Origin: Phototrophicus methaneseepsis
GTDB lineage: Bacteria; Chloroflexota; Anaerolineae; Aggregatilineales; Phototrophicaceae
NCBI RefSeq assembly: GCF_015500095.1
Contig: NZ_CP062983.1
Location: 1,426,001-1,490,000 of the forward strand
Length of the DNA: 64,000 nt
Reading direction: 5' to 3'
Under the pieces are notes generated by a model that worked only from the letters and a program-made list of their open reading frames with translations, made no database searches and was not told the DNA's origin. The position numbers and the translations under genes are program-made. This document shows positions 51,156-59,275 of the stretch, in pieces; the stretch's first letter is position 1; every line of letters begins with the position of its first letter.

Positions 51156-51545
51156 TTAGCGTTCCCATTCCCAGACGGATTCGCCCCGCAGGATGCGGTC
51201 TAACTGCCCAGGGAAGCGGGTGCCATCGAGCGGTTTACCCAGGAAACCGTCAAACCCGGATTTGCGCACCTCGTTAATTTCGCTCACGTGGACAGTGTAA
51301 GCGATGATGGGAGAGCTAATGTTATAAGCGCGAATCATCTCCTTGACGGAGTAACCATCCAAGCCGGGCATCTCCAGATCGACAAAGATAATATCGACAG
51401 GGCCAAGCTGCGGTAAGAAGCTCTCCAGCGAGTTGGGGTTTTGTACGTCCGTCACCATAACGCCCTGCTTGTGCAGGAGCTGGCTCATAACTTTGACGTT
51501 CAGCGCGTTATCATCAATAACAAGTGCGTGTGGTTGTTGGGCCAT
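51156..51545 (-). CDS. Single-domain response regulator
   Basis: A 129-residue stand-alone receiver domain. It has the acidic pair in LVIDDNALN, phospho-acceptor Asp in IIFVDLEMPGLDGYS (about residue 57), Thr in PIIAYTVH and Lys in GFLGKPLDG. There is no output domain; its last residues are LDRILRGESVWEWER. The tail RIL-x-G-E-x-x-W also ends the other receiver just upstream, so both may dock to the same partner. It is the third gene of the kinase-regulator-regulator unit and lies before a terminator. The job is probably phosphotransfer or protein-protein control, as for CheY or Spo0F-like proteins. Confidence 0.9.
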   Translation of the reverse strand: MAQQPHALVIDDNALNVKVMSQLLHKQGVMVTDVQNPNSLESFLPQLGPVDIIFVDLEMPGLDGYSVKEMIRAYNISSPIIAYTVHVSEINEVRKSGFDGFLGKPLDGTRFPGQLDRILRGESVWEWER

Positions 51546-51632
51546 GATTAAAGGTCCTTTCTTAAACAGTCATCTCTCAAACAGTCGTCTCTTTTCGTCG
51601 TCACTTTTTGTTGCGACTTGAACGTTACGACT

Positions 51633-52046
51633 TTAATACTCGACGATACTCCAGATAACTTCGCCGCCGAGAATGCGGTTCAGCATATCAGGGAAGGCGC
51701 TGAGGTTCAGCGGCTTTGCAAGGCAGCCATTGAAGCCTGCTGTCCTCAGACGGCTAATTTCTTCGTTCATCACGCTTGCCGTCAGTGCGACGATGGGCAC
51801 TTGCCGGGTCCATTCCAGGCCTCGCAGCATTGCCAGCATCTCGAACCCGTCCAACGGTGGCACATGAATGTCTAAGAAAATGATGTCGGGCCGCGGTTCC
51901 AGGTCTTCTACATGTTCCAGGAAGTTATAGCTATCCTCGAAGATCGTCACATGCTGCAAATCCATGCGCTTGTTCAGCAGCATCTTCATTAATTTGCAGC
52001 TCCGAGGATCATCCTCAACGTATAAGACAGCGGGCGAAGCGGGCAT
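51633..52046 (-). CDS. Single-domain response regulator
   Basis: A 137-residue stand-alone receiver. Acidic residues in LYVEDDPRS, phospho-acceptor Asp in IIFLDIHVPPLDGFEM (about residue 56), Thr in PIVALTAS, Lys in GCLAKPLNL. It ends LNRILGGEVIWSIVEY, sharing the pattern R-I-L-x-G-E-x-x-W with the neighbouring regulator, which suggests duplication. AAGGAA is the SD. It is 77 bases after the kinase gene and 87 bases before the second regulator gene, all on the minus strand. No DNA-binding or enzyme output domain is present. Confidence 0.9.
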   Translation of the reverse strand: MPASPAVLYVEDDPRSCKLMKMLLNKRMDLQHVTIFEDSYNFLEHVEDLEPRPDIIFLDIHVPPLDGFEMLAMLRGLEWTRQVPIVALTASVMNEEISRLRTAGFNGCLAKPLNLSAFPDMLNRILGGEVIWSIVEY

Positions 52047-52123
52047 GAGTGGTTCCTTTCATAACTACGAATGATGACAGATAAAGCCAGATCAATGCTT
52101 GATAACGTGAATTCATATAAACG

Positions 52124-53554
52124 CTAGTTCATGTAGGGGATGAGCGCCTCTGATTTAATGGGTAAGGTCACGCTGAATGTCGACCCTTTGCCGACTTCGC
52201 TTTCCAGGTCCAGGTGCCCACCATGGGCTTCCGTCAGGCTCCTGGCAATAGGCATACCCAACCCGGTGCCTTTACCCTGATTCAGCACAGTTCGCGTCTG
52301 TTTAAAAGGCTCGAAGACGCTGCCGAAGTCTTTGGCAGCAATGCCGATGCCGGTATCCGTCACAGAAATGACGATTTCGTCTTCTTTTGCACGATGCGCT
52401 TTAATGGTGATGATGCCGTCTTCTGTGAACTTGCACGCGTTAGAGATGATGTTCAGTAAGATTTGCAGGATACGTTGTTTATCCGCACGGATATGAGGCA
52501 GATCGTCTGCAATCTCTGTTTCGATACGGACGGATGGATTGGTGCGTAGGCTGCGCGCTGTGCTCACCATACGGTCAATAATAGGCTGGAGTTCGACGTC
52601 TTCTTCAACGAATAAGTGCAATGAACCGGATTCAATCTTTGAAATATCGAGCACATCGTTAATCAGCGCGAGCAGATGATGGCTGCTGGCGACGACTTCT
52701 TGCAAAAGTTCGCCTTGCTCTTCGTTGATCTCGCCTGTATCGCCATCCAATACAAACTGGGTGAAGTTAATCACGGAGTTGAGCGGCGTCCGCAGCTCAT
52801 GGGACATACTCGCCAGGAATGCGGATTTCACTCGATCGACTTCTTCTGCCTTCTTACGGCCTTGTTCAGCTTCACGGGCGAACTCAATAAGCTGTTCTTC
52901 CTGAACTTCCAGGTGGCGGCGGCGATTCTCACTCTCTAGCAGGCTGACCTGAATATTGCGGATGGTCACTTGCCCCATAGCCGCCAGGATGAACATAACC
53001 ATGACTGGAACGCCGAAGATAACGAGTGGCGTCAGGGTGCCCAGGTCGACAGGTGGGACTTCCAGGACGTGTTCAAGGTAGATCATGAAAAGATAGCCAG
53101 AGGCGTTGATCGCTGCCCAATACAGCGGGTTCTTGGTGACCTGTAGGAAGATGCCCAGGATAATGATGATGGTTGAACCCAATGCTGCGATATTCAGGAA
53201 TTCTTCCGATTGGAACAGACCGAAGGTGAAGACCAACCAGGCGGCCAGCGCCATCCACGTCACACTGAAGAACTTAAAGTTCGTGACGTTGGCTTTTGCC
53301 AGCGCGATGGCTGACCAGGCGCCGACCACCGCAAAATTGGTGCCAATCCAATAAGCAGGCCAGCCTGTTTGTGATGCCGCCTGATAACCGGTGAACAAGT
53401 AGACAAAGGCCAGCAAAACACACACGCTCCCAGCAGAAAGCGCCGCCGCTTTGAAGACCGTTATTTGCTGGAGTGCTTGTTCATCTTCCGTATGTTTGAT
53501 GAGATCCATACGGACGTTGTGAACAGCATCGAATTTTAAAATTTCCATTGACAT
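52124..53554 (-). CDS. Membrane sensor histidine kinase
   Basis: A 476-residue kinase with about six N-terminal transmembrane helices (about 30-195) and no large periplasmic domain, so its signal is probably membrane-embedded or inside the cell. A short coiled-coil linker (VQEEQLIEFAREAEQGRKKAEE) leads to the HisKA domain with the phosphorylated His in SMSHELRTPLNSV, followed by DISKIESGSL and the ATPase domain: NIISNACKFTEDG, DTGIGIAAKDFGSVFEPFKQ and GKGTGLGMPIARS. It has no HAMP or PAS domain. The start is supported by AGGAGGTGG. It heads an operon with two single-domain regulators, a likely phosphorelay or branched output. Confidence 0.92.
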   Translation of the reverse strand: MSMEILKFDAVHNVRMDLIKHTEDEQALQQITVFKAAALSAGSVCVLLAFVYLFTGYQAASQTGWPAYWIGTNFAVVGAWSAIALAKANVTNFKFFSVTWMALAAWLVFTFGLFQSEEFLNIAALGSTIIIILGIFLQVTKNPLYWAAINASGYLFMIYLEHVLEVPPVDLGTLTPLVIFGVPVMVMFILAAMGQVTIRNIQVSLLESENRRRHLEVQEEQLIEFAREAEQGRKKAEEVDRVKSAFLASMSHELRTPLNSVINFTQFVLDGDTGEINEEQGELLQEVVASSHHLLALINDVLDISKIESGSLHLFVEEDVELQPIIDRMVSTARSLRTNPSVRIETEIADDLPHIRADKQRILQILLNIISNACKFTEDGIITIKAHRAKEDEIVISVTDTGIGIAAKDFGSVFEPFKQTRTVLNQGKGTGLGMPIARSLTEAHGGHLDLESEVGKGSTFSVTLPIKSEALIPYMN

Positions 53555-53881
53555 AGACCGCCACCTCCTCGCTTGATATTCTTAATAAATATTAATAGTT
53601 CCATCCTCGCACTATAGTTTCATCATAGAGGCTTCAAAAAAGCTCAGAAATTAAGATATGTTTTTGAGGCAAAAGTTCGGTATTGGTCCTGAGTCTAGCT
53701 TTATTTGCGCTGTAATAAAGACACTCTTATAACGTAATATTTCAAAGGTCAACCGCTCAGGAATTGACCCGCTAAAGTAAAACTCAGTACGGTTTGGTAG
53801 GCGAGGATAGAAGGGGAAAAGCGCTTGTTGAGGGTGGAAAAGCCTGTCAGACCCTAACAATAGGGCCTGACAGGCGATAAA
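53555..53881. other. Intergenic region
   Basis: 327 bases between the kinase promoter and the 3' end of the GH42 gene. It carries the GH42 terminator and an AT-rich stretch next to the kinase start that should be its promoter. No gene seen. Confidence 0.4.
53836..53875 (-). terminator. Intrinsic terminator of the GH42 gene
   Basis: GCCTGTCAG (53842-53850) pairs with CTGACAGGC (53867-53875), and inside this CCCTA with TAGGG around ACAA; the minus strand continues with TTTT. Close to the stop of the gene. Confidence 0.88.
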
Positions 53882-55903
53882 TTATGACGATGCGGCACGT
53901 GTTGTCGCCAGGATACGGACGTCGTAAGGTGGCAGATGGACCTCGCCGGAGACTTCTTCACCACCTAATAAGTCGCTGTAAATCGTCTGGCCCAGGTCGA
54001 TTGTCACGGACTCAGAATTGTGGTTCAGCACAAAGGTAATGACCTGATCGTCTGTGTGGCGCTGGCTGATCTCGACGCCTTCCGGCAGGTCCCACTCAGA
54101 TTGAATATCATGTTCGTTCAACAGGGTGCCGTAGAAGTCATCCAGGAAACTTGCTTCCGGGTCGCTCGCTATGTAATAGGCGGCCCCATCGCCGAAGCTG
54201 TTTTTCGTCAGGACGGGCATCCCTACATAGAAATCAGTACCATATTCCGCCAGCACATCCGCACCTTCTGTATGTAGCAGGTCGGCCATATGCCCGCATG
54301 TGTAAGTTGCGCCGCCATCCTTCATGACGATCTGGTTGGTCTGGTCTTCATAGAGGGCGTCAATCTCCTCTACCCAGATGCCGAGGACATTGCTCAGCGG
54401 GCCAGGGTAGCCATTTTCAAAGGCCAGGTCGGTTTCATCGACAAGCCCGGTGAAGTTGGTACTGACAAAGGACCCGCCCCCCTGGACGAAGGCTTCTACT
54501 TTTTCCGCAAAGCCTTCTTTAACCATATACAGCATGGGTGCGATGACGATCTCATATTGGCTCAGGTCGCTATCTGGGAAGATGATATCAACGGGGATAT
54601 TCTTGCGGTACAGGGCCAGATAGTGCTTGGTGACGATTTCGCGGTAGCGCTTATCGCGTACCGGGCCGATGGCATCATCCAGGGCATGCCAGTTATCCCA
54701 ATCAAAGACGATGCCGACCCTGGCATCGACCGTGGCCCCAATGACGCTGTCACCGAGCTGCTGTAATTCAGCACCGAGCTGGCTGACTTCGCGGAAGACG
54801 CGCGTATCTGTACGGCCTGCATGTTCCAGGACGGCCCCATGCAGCTTTTCGCAGCCGCCACGCCCACGCCGCCATTGGAAGTACATGACGGAATCTGCAC
54901 CATGGGCTACGGCGAGGTAGCTCCATAAGCGCAGCACGCCGGGGCGCTTCAGCGCATTGATGGCCTGCCAGTTCTGGCTGGAAGGCGTCTGTTCCATGAG
55001 CAGGAAGGGCTGCCCATCTTTAACGCCACGCATGAGGTCATGCAGGAAAGCGATCTGACCAGGGGAATCCGCAGGGCGTGGGTAGCAATCCCAGGAGACG
55101 ACATCCATCTCCTTGGCCCATTTGCGGTAATCGAGCGGCTTAAACGCGCCCATCAGGTTAGTGGTAATGGGGATGTCGGGCGTGATGGCCCGGATGGTGT
55201 CACGCTCATGACGGTAACAATCCAACTGAGAATCCGTCATGAAGCGGAAGTAATCCACATTCAGGCCATGGGTGAGCACTTCCGCCTGGGCACGCGGTGG
55301 CATAATCTGTGACCAATCCGTATAGGTATGGCTCCAGAAAGGCGTCCACCAGCGGTGATTCAGTTCTTCGAGGGTGCCATACTTCGCCTTCAACCATTCA
55401 CGGAAAGCTTCCGCACAGGTATCACAATAGCAAAAATCGCCGTACTCGTTGCTGATATGCCACAAAATCACAGCCGGATGATCTTTGTAGCGCTCCGCTA
55501 AGCGGCGGGCAATATCTTGTGAAAAGCGGCGATAGTTGGGGGAATTGGGACAGTAGTTAACGCGCTGGCCGTGTTGCTTACGGTGCCCATGGTCATCAGA
55601 ACGCAGTACATCCGGGTAAGCGGCGGACATCCAGGCGGGTTGCGCGGCGGAAGGCGTCGCCAGGATGGCCTTGATGCCGTGTTCGTGCAGCCCATCGAGG
55701 ATTTCATCCAGCCATTCAAAGGTGAAGGTATCTTCCGCAGGTTGTAAAGATACCCAGCTAAAGACGCCGACTGTGGCTGATGTGATGCCAGCTTGCTGCA
55801 TCTTCTTAAAATCATCTTGCCATGTCTCGCGGGGCCACTGTTCAGGGTTATAGTCGCCCCCATGCCACAAAAAAGGGACTTTCTCGTTAACAGGTGCATA
55901 CAT
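53882..55903 (-). CDS. Beta-galactosidase, glycoside hydrolase family 42
   Basis: A 673-residue GH42 enzyme cleaving terminal beta-galactosides with retention. The acid/base is Glu153 (LWHISNEYGD) and the nucleophile Glu304 (FLLMEQTPSSQNW). Cys118, Cys158, Cys160 and Cys163 (VNYCPN, FCYCDTC) match the zinc-binding Cys set of the family. The N-terminal TIM barrel, central trimerisation domain (about 390-610) and C-terminal beta domain (about 615-673) all fit the usual length. There is no signal peptide. It is divergent from the GH172 gene across a 319-base spacer, so the two probably share control. Natural substrate may be galacto-oligosaccharides from plant or microbial glycans. Confidence 0.94.
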   Translation of the reverse strand: MYAPVNEKVPFLWHGGDYNPEQWPRETWQDDFKKMQQAGITSATVGVFSWVSLQPAEDTFTFEWLDEILDGLHEHGIKAILATPSAAQPAWMSAAYPDVLRSDDHGHRKQHGQRVNYCPNSPNYRRFSQDIARRLAERYKDHPAVILWHISNEYGDFCYCDTCAEAFREWLKAKYGTLEELNHRWWTPFWSHTYTDWSQIMPPRAQAEVLTHGLNVDYFRFMTDSQLDCYRHERDTIRAITPDIPITTNLMGAFKPLDYRKWAKEMDVVSWDCYPRPADSPGQIAFLHDLMRGVKDGQPFLLMEQTPSSQNWQAINALKRPGVLRLWSYLAVAHGADSVMYFQWRRGRGGCEKLHGAVLEHAGRTDTRVFREVSQLGAELQQLGDSVIGATVDARVGIVFDWDNWHALDDAIGPVRDKRYREIVTKHYLALYRKNIPVDIIFPDSDLSQYEIVIAPMLYMVKEGFAEKVEAFVQGGGSFVSTNFTGLVDETDLAFENGYPGPLSNVLGIWVEEIDALYEDQTNQIVMKDGGATYTCGHMADLLHTEGADVLAEYGTDFYVGMPVLTKNSFGDGAAYYIASDPEASFLDDFYGTLLNEHDIQSEWDLPEGVEISQRHTDDQVITFVLNHNSESVTIDLGQTIYSDLLGGEEVSGEVHLPPYDVRILATTRAASS

Positions 55904-56222
55904 GATGAAAACTTCTTTCTCAATTCGGGTGAAGACTTGCGCCGAGAAGGGCTTGCCCTCGCTCAGTTCAGTGGTGAATAAAGTTCAAGACACAGATTCG
56001 TTTTTTAAATAGGTTTCGGTCAGGCGCGATTGAAATAAAGTGCATGGATGAGCTGCATAACGACTCAATGATGGTCTGCAGTGCCAAACCCGCGCTTATT
56101 ATATCGAAATGATCGCCATCGTGGGCATAATAGGACCTGACCGCTTATGATGAGTGGGTCTCGGCGGCGGTCGTTTGGCCGCTTTAAAAAAACAGGATTC
56201 ATTTTTATTGCAAGGAGATCGT
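55904..56222. promoter_or_regulatory. Divergent promoter region of GH42 and GH172 genes
   Basis: 319 bases between divergent glycosidase genes. It must hold both promoters. I found no long perfect palindrome of the LacI-type kind in it; only AT-rich stretches next to each start. Confidence 0.35.
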
Positions 56223-57308
56223 ATGTCCGCGTTTAATGGTTTGAATATGCACCTCGGCAATTTGTCGCTTCTCTCTGGAGCGCGTACGCGTTCCATCAGT
56301 GCGGAAAACTTCACGGGTGAAAAAGGCCAGGGAGGCATGGCGACAGAAGGCACAGGTGCTGTTCAGGCGCGCAACTTGGGCCAGGGCTGGAAGGTCTCGC
56401 CCAGCATCAATATAGCCCCTCTACAGACAGTCACCCTGGCGGAAATCGAAGGCCCTGGGGCGATCCAGCACATCTGGCTGACGGTGCATCCGCGTTATTG
56501 GCGTAGCCTGGTATTCCGCTTCTATTGGGATGATGAAGAGACCCCTTCTATTGAGGTGCCTCTGGGTGATTTCTTCTGCAATGGCTGGTGCGAACGCAGC
56601 AATGTCAGCTCTATACCCGTAGCCGTGAACCCGGCGGGTGGCTTCAACAGCTATTGGGAGATGCCATTTCGCAAAGCGGCACGCATCACGCTGGAAAATC
56701 TGGTGGATGATGAGGTGCGCGGCTTTTATTATCAGATCACCTATGCGCTGACAGATGTGCCTGAGAACGCAGCTTACTTCCATGCCCAGTGGCGGCGCAG
56801 CAACCCCCTGCCCTACAAAACGGACCATACGCTGCTGGATGGTGTGACGGGCCAGGGGCACTATGTCGGCACTTATCTCGCCTGGGGTGTGAATAACAAT
56901 GGCTGGTGGGGAGAAGGTGAAATTAAGTTCTTTATGGATAGTGATGAGGCTTTCCCAACGATATGCGGCACAGGCACTGAAGATTACTTTGGCGGGGCGT
57001 GGAATTTTGAGCATCCCAAAGGCGAGTATGGCATCTATTCAACGCCTTACCTGGGCCTGTCACAGGTGATTAAACCTGATGGGCTTTATCGCAGTCAGCA
57101 GCGTTTTGGGATGTATCGCTGGCATGTGATGGACCCGATTCGGTTTCAACAGGATTTGCGCGTGACGATCCAGGCGTTGGGCTGGCGGACGGAGCAGGGT
57201 TACTTGCCCCTGAAAGATGACATCGCCTCAACGGCCTTCTGGTATCAGTCGGAGCCGCACGGATCTTTCCCTCCACTCCCGACGTATGAATTTCTGGAAG
57301 TGATTTAG
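56223..57308 (+). CDS. GH172-family protein (DUF2961)
   Basis: A 361-residue protein of the DUF2961 family, now GH172, whose characterised members act on difructose dianhydride and D-arabinofuranose/fructofuranose glycans. It has RSISAENFTGEKGQGGMA near the start, IQHIWLTVHPRYW, PLGDFFCNGW, and the signature ICGTGTEDYFGGAWNF with the catalytic Glu. No signal peptide is seen. ATG at 56223 is preferred over an earlier in-frame start because AAGGAG lies 6 bases ahead. It ends before a strong terminator. Together with GH42 and GH29 it points to use of decorated glycans, perhaps containing furanose units. Actual substrate is unknown. Confidence 0.88.
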   Translation: MSAFNGLNMHLGNLSLLSGARTRSISAENFTGEKGQGGMATEGTGAVQARNLGQGWKVSPSINIAPLQTVTLAEIEGPGAIQHIWLTVHPRYWRSLVFRFYWDDEETPSIEVPLGDFFCNGWCERSNVSSIPVAVNPAGGFNSYWEMPFRKAARITLENLVDDEVRGFYYQITYALTDVPENAAYFHAQWRRSNPLPYKTDHTLLDGVTGQGHYVGTYLAWGVNNNGWWGEGEIKFFMDSDEAFPTICGTGTEDYFGGAWNFEHPKGEYGIYSTPYLGLSQVIKPDGLYRSQQRFGMYRWHVMDPIRFQQDLRVTIQALGWRTEQGYLPLKDDIASTAFWYQSEPHGSFPPLPTYEFLEVI

Positions 57309-57327
57309 GATCATAAGGCGTGCAAAG

Positions 57328-57365
57328 AAAAAGCCCTCTCGTTACAGAGGGCTTTCTCTTTTTTA
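57328..57365. terminator. Bidirectional intrinsic terminator
   Basis: Stem AAAGCCCTCT (57330-57339) with AGAGGGCTTT (57346-57355), 6-base loop, then CTCTTTTTT on the plus strand. The minus-strand side also has a T-rich tail, so the ABC exporter operon could end here too. Confidence 0.88.
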
Positions 57366-57391
57366 GGATTGTTTTTGGCGGAAGACCTGCA

Positions 57392-59275
57392 CTAAGCGAC
57401 GCTTGGCTCTTCCGTTGTTTCGAACTGGCTGTTGTACAGCTCGGCATAGAAGCCGCCGCGTTCCAGCAGTTCTTCATGGTTGCCTTGTTCCACGATATCG
57501 CCATCACGCATGACCAAGATGGAATCTGCATTGCGAATTGTGGAAAGACGGTGCGCAATGATGAAGCTTGTACGGTTCTGCATCAGGTTATCCATCGCAC
57601 GCTGGATCAATACCTCGGTGCGGGTATCCACTGAACTGGTTGCCTCATCCAGGATCAGGATACTCGGATCAGCCAGGATGACGCGGGCAATCGTCAGCAA
57701 CTGCTTTTGACCCGCGGAGACATTGCCGGATTCTTCATCCAGGATCGTCTGGTAGCCATCTGGCAGGGTGCGGACGAAGTGGTCCACGTGAGCGGCCTTC
57801 GCAGCGGCGATGACTTCTTCATCGGTCGCGTCCAGGCGACCATAACGGATATTCTCCATGATGGTGTCGTTATAGAGCCACGCATCCTGTAAAACCATGC
57901 CGAACGACTTGCGCAGGTCATGGCGCGTATAGTCGCGGATGTCATGACCGTCAACCAGAATCCCACCACCATTCACATCGTAGAAGCGCATCAACAGCTT
58001 GACGATGGTCGTCTTGCCGGCACCCGTCGGCCCCACGATGGCGATCTTCTTACCCGGTTCAACTTCTGCGGAGAAGTCCTTGATAATGATGTTATCCGCA
58101 TTGTAGCCGAACTTCACATGGTCGAATGTGACGTGGCCTTCGACATTCTGCGGCTGGACGGGGGAATCCGTGTTCGGGACTTCTTCTTCTTCCGCCAAAA
58201 ATTCGAAGACGCGTTCCGCCGCGGCAGCCGTCTGCTGCAGCACGTTGGAGATATTCGCGATCTGTGTGATCGGCTGCATGAAGGTGCGCGAGTACTGGAT
58301 GAATGCCTGAATATCACCGACCGTGATAGCGCCGTTAATCGCCAGATACCCACCCAACAGCGAAACAACCACATAACCCACGTTGCCGACGAATGTCATA
58401 ATCGGCATCAAGAGGCCCGATAGGAATTGTGACTTCCATGCGCTGTCGTACAACTCTGTATTGAAAACGTCGAAGGTCTCAATACTTTTCTCTTCGCCAT
58501 TATAGGCTTTGACGACGATGTGGCCGCTATACATCTCTTCGATGTGACCGTTGAGATGGCCCAGGTATTCCTGCTGTTCAGAGAAATAACGTTGTGACCG
58601 GCTGACGACCACAGCCACGATGACCAGCGACAGTGGAATGACCAGAATACTTGCAACCGTCATCAAAACGCTGATGGACAGCATCATGATGATCACGCCG
58701 ATCAGCATGGTGACGGAGGTGACAATTTGTGCCAGACTCTGGTTCAGGGATTGGCTCACGGTATCTACATCGTTGGTGATGCGCGAGAGTACTTCACCAT
58801 GGCTTGTCCCGTCGAAGTAACGCAGCGGCAGGCGGTTCATCTTCTCGGAGATGTCCTTGCGCATCTTGTACGTTACCTTCATAGAGACGCCAGCCATAAT
58901 CCACGTCTGGATGTATCTGAAGATGGCAGAGATGACGTAAAGCACCAGCAGCAAGAGCACAATATTGCCGATGAATTCAAAGTCGATGCCTTCTTCGGAG
59001 CCTGCCAGTTGTGCCAGCACGCCTTCGAAGAGTTTCGTTGTGGCTTCGCCCAGGATCCTTGGCCCCACAATGGAGAACACTGTCGAAGCTGCCGCGAAGA
59101 TCAACACGATGATAATTGACAGCCTATACTCACGCAGATAACTGATGAGCTTAGACATCGTGCCCCTGAAGTCGCGGGCCTTTTGTCCTGGCATACCCAT
59201 GCCGCCCATTGGGCCGCCACCCATCGGACCGTGCTGTCTGGGCGTGGATTGTCTTTCGTTTCTTTCTTCGCTCAT
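57392..59275 (-). CDS. ABC exporter half-transporter with catalytic ATP site (subunit B)
   Basis: A 627-residue fused permease-ATPase. A Met/Gly-rich N terminus (GPMGGGPMGGMGMPG) precedes six transmembrane helices (about 45-320) and an ATPase domain with Walker A GPTGAGKTTIV, signature NVSAGQKQLLTIARV, Walker B LILDEATSSVD (catalytic Glu present) and switch His in FIIAHRLST. The signature is VSAGQ instead of LSGGQ. The gene overlaps the partner gene by four bases (ATGA). In heterodimeric exporters such as TM287/288 one site is weakened; here the weak signature pairs with the partner's weak Walker B. Probable role is multidrug or lipid export, with MarR control upstream. Confidence 0.92.
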   Translation of the reverse strand: MSEERNERQSTPRQHGPMGGGPMGGMGMPGQKARDFRGTMSKLISYLREYRLSIIIVLIFAAASTVFSIVGPRILGEATTKLFEGVLAQLAGSEEGIDFEFIGNIVLLLLVLYVISAIFRYIQTWIMAGVSMKVTYKMRKDISEKMNRLPLRYFDGTSHGEVLSRITNDVDTVSQSLNQSLAQIVTSVTMLIGVIIMMLSISVLMTVASILVIPLSLVIVAVVVSRSQRYFSEQQEYLGHLNGHIEEMYSGHIVVKAYNGEEKSIETFDVFNTELYDSAWKSQFLSGLLMPIMTFVGNVGYVVVSLLGGYLAINGAITVGDIQAFIQYSRTFMQPITQIANISNVLQQTAAAAERVFEFLAEEEEVPNTDSPVQPQNVEGHVTFDHVKFGYNADNIIIKDFSAEVEPGKKIAIVGPTGAGKTTIVKLLMRFYDVNGGGILVDGHDIRDYTRHDLRKSFGMVLQDAWLYNDTIMENIRYGRLDATDEEVIAAAKAAHVDHFVRTLPDGYQTILDEESGNVSAGQKQLLTIARVILADPSILILDEATSSVDTRTEVLIQRAMDNLMQNRTSFIIAHRLSTIRNADSILVMRDGDIVEQGNHEELLERGGFYAELYNSQFETTEEPSVA

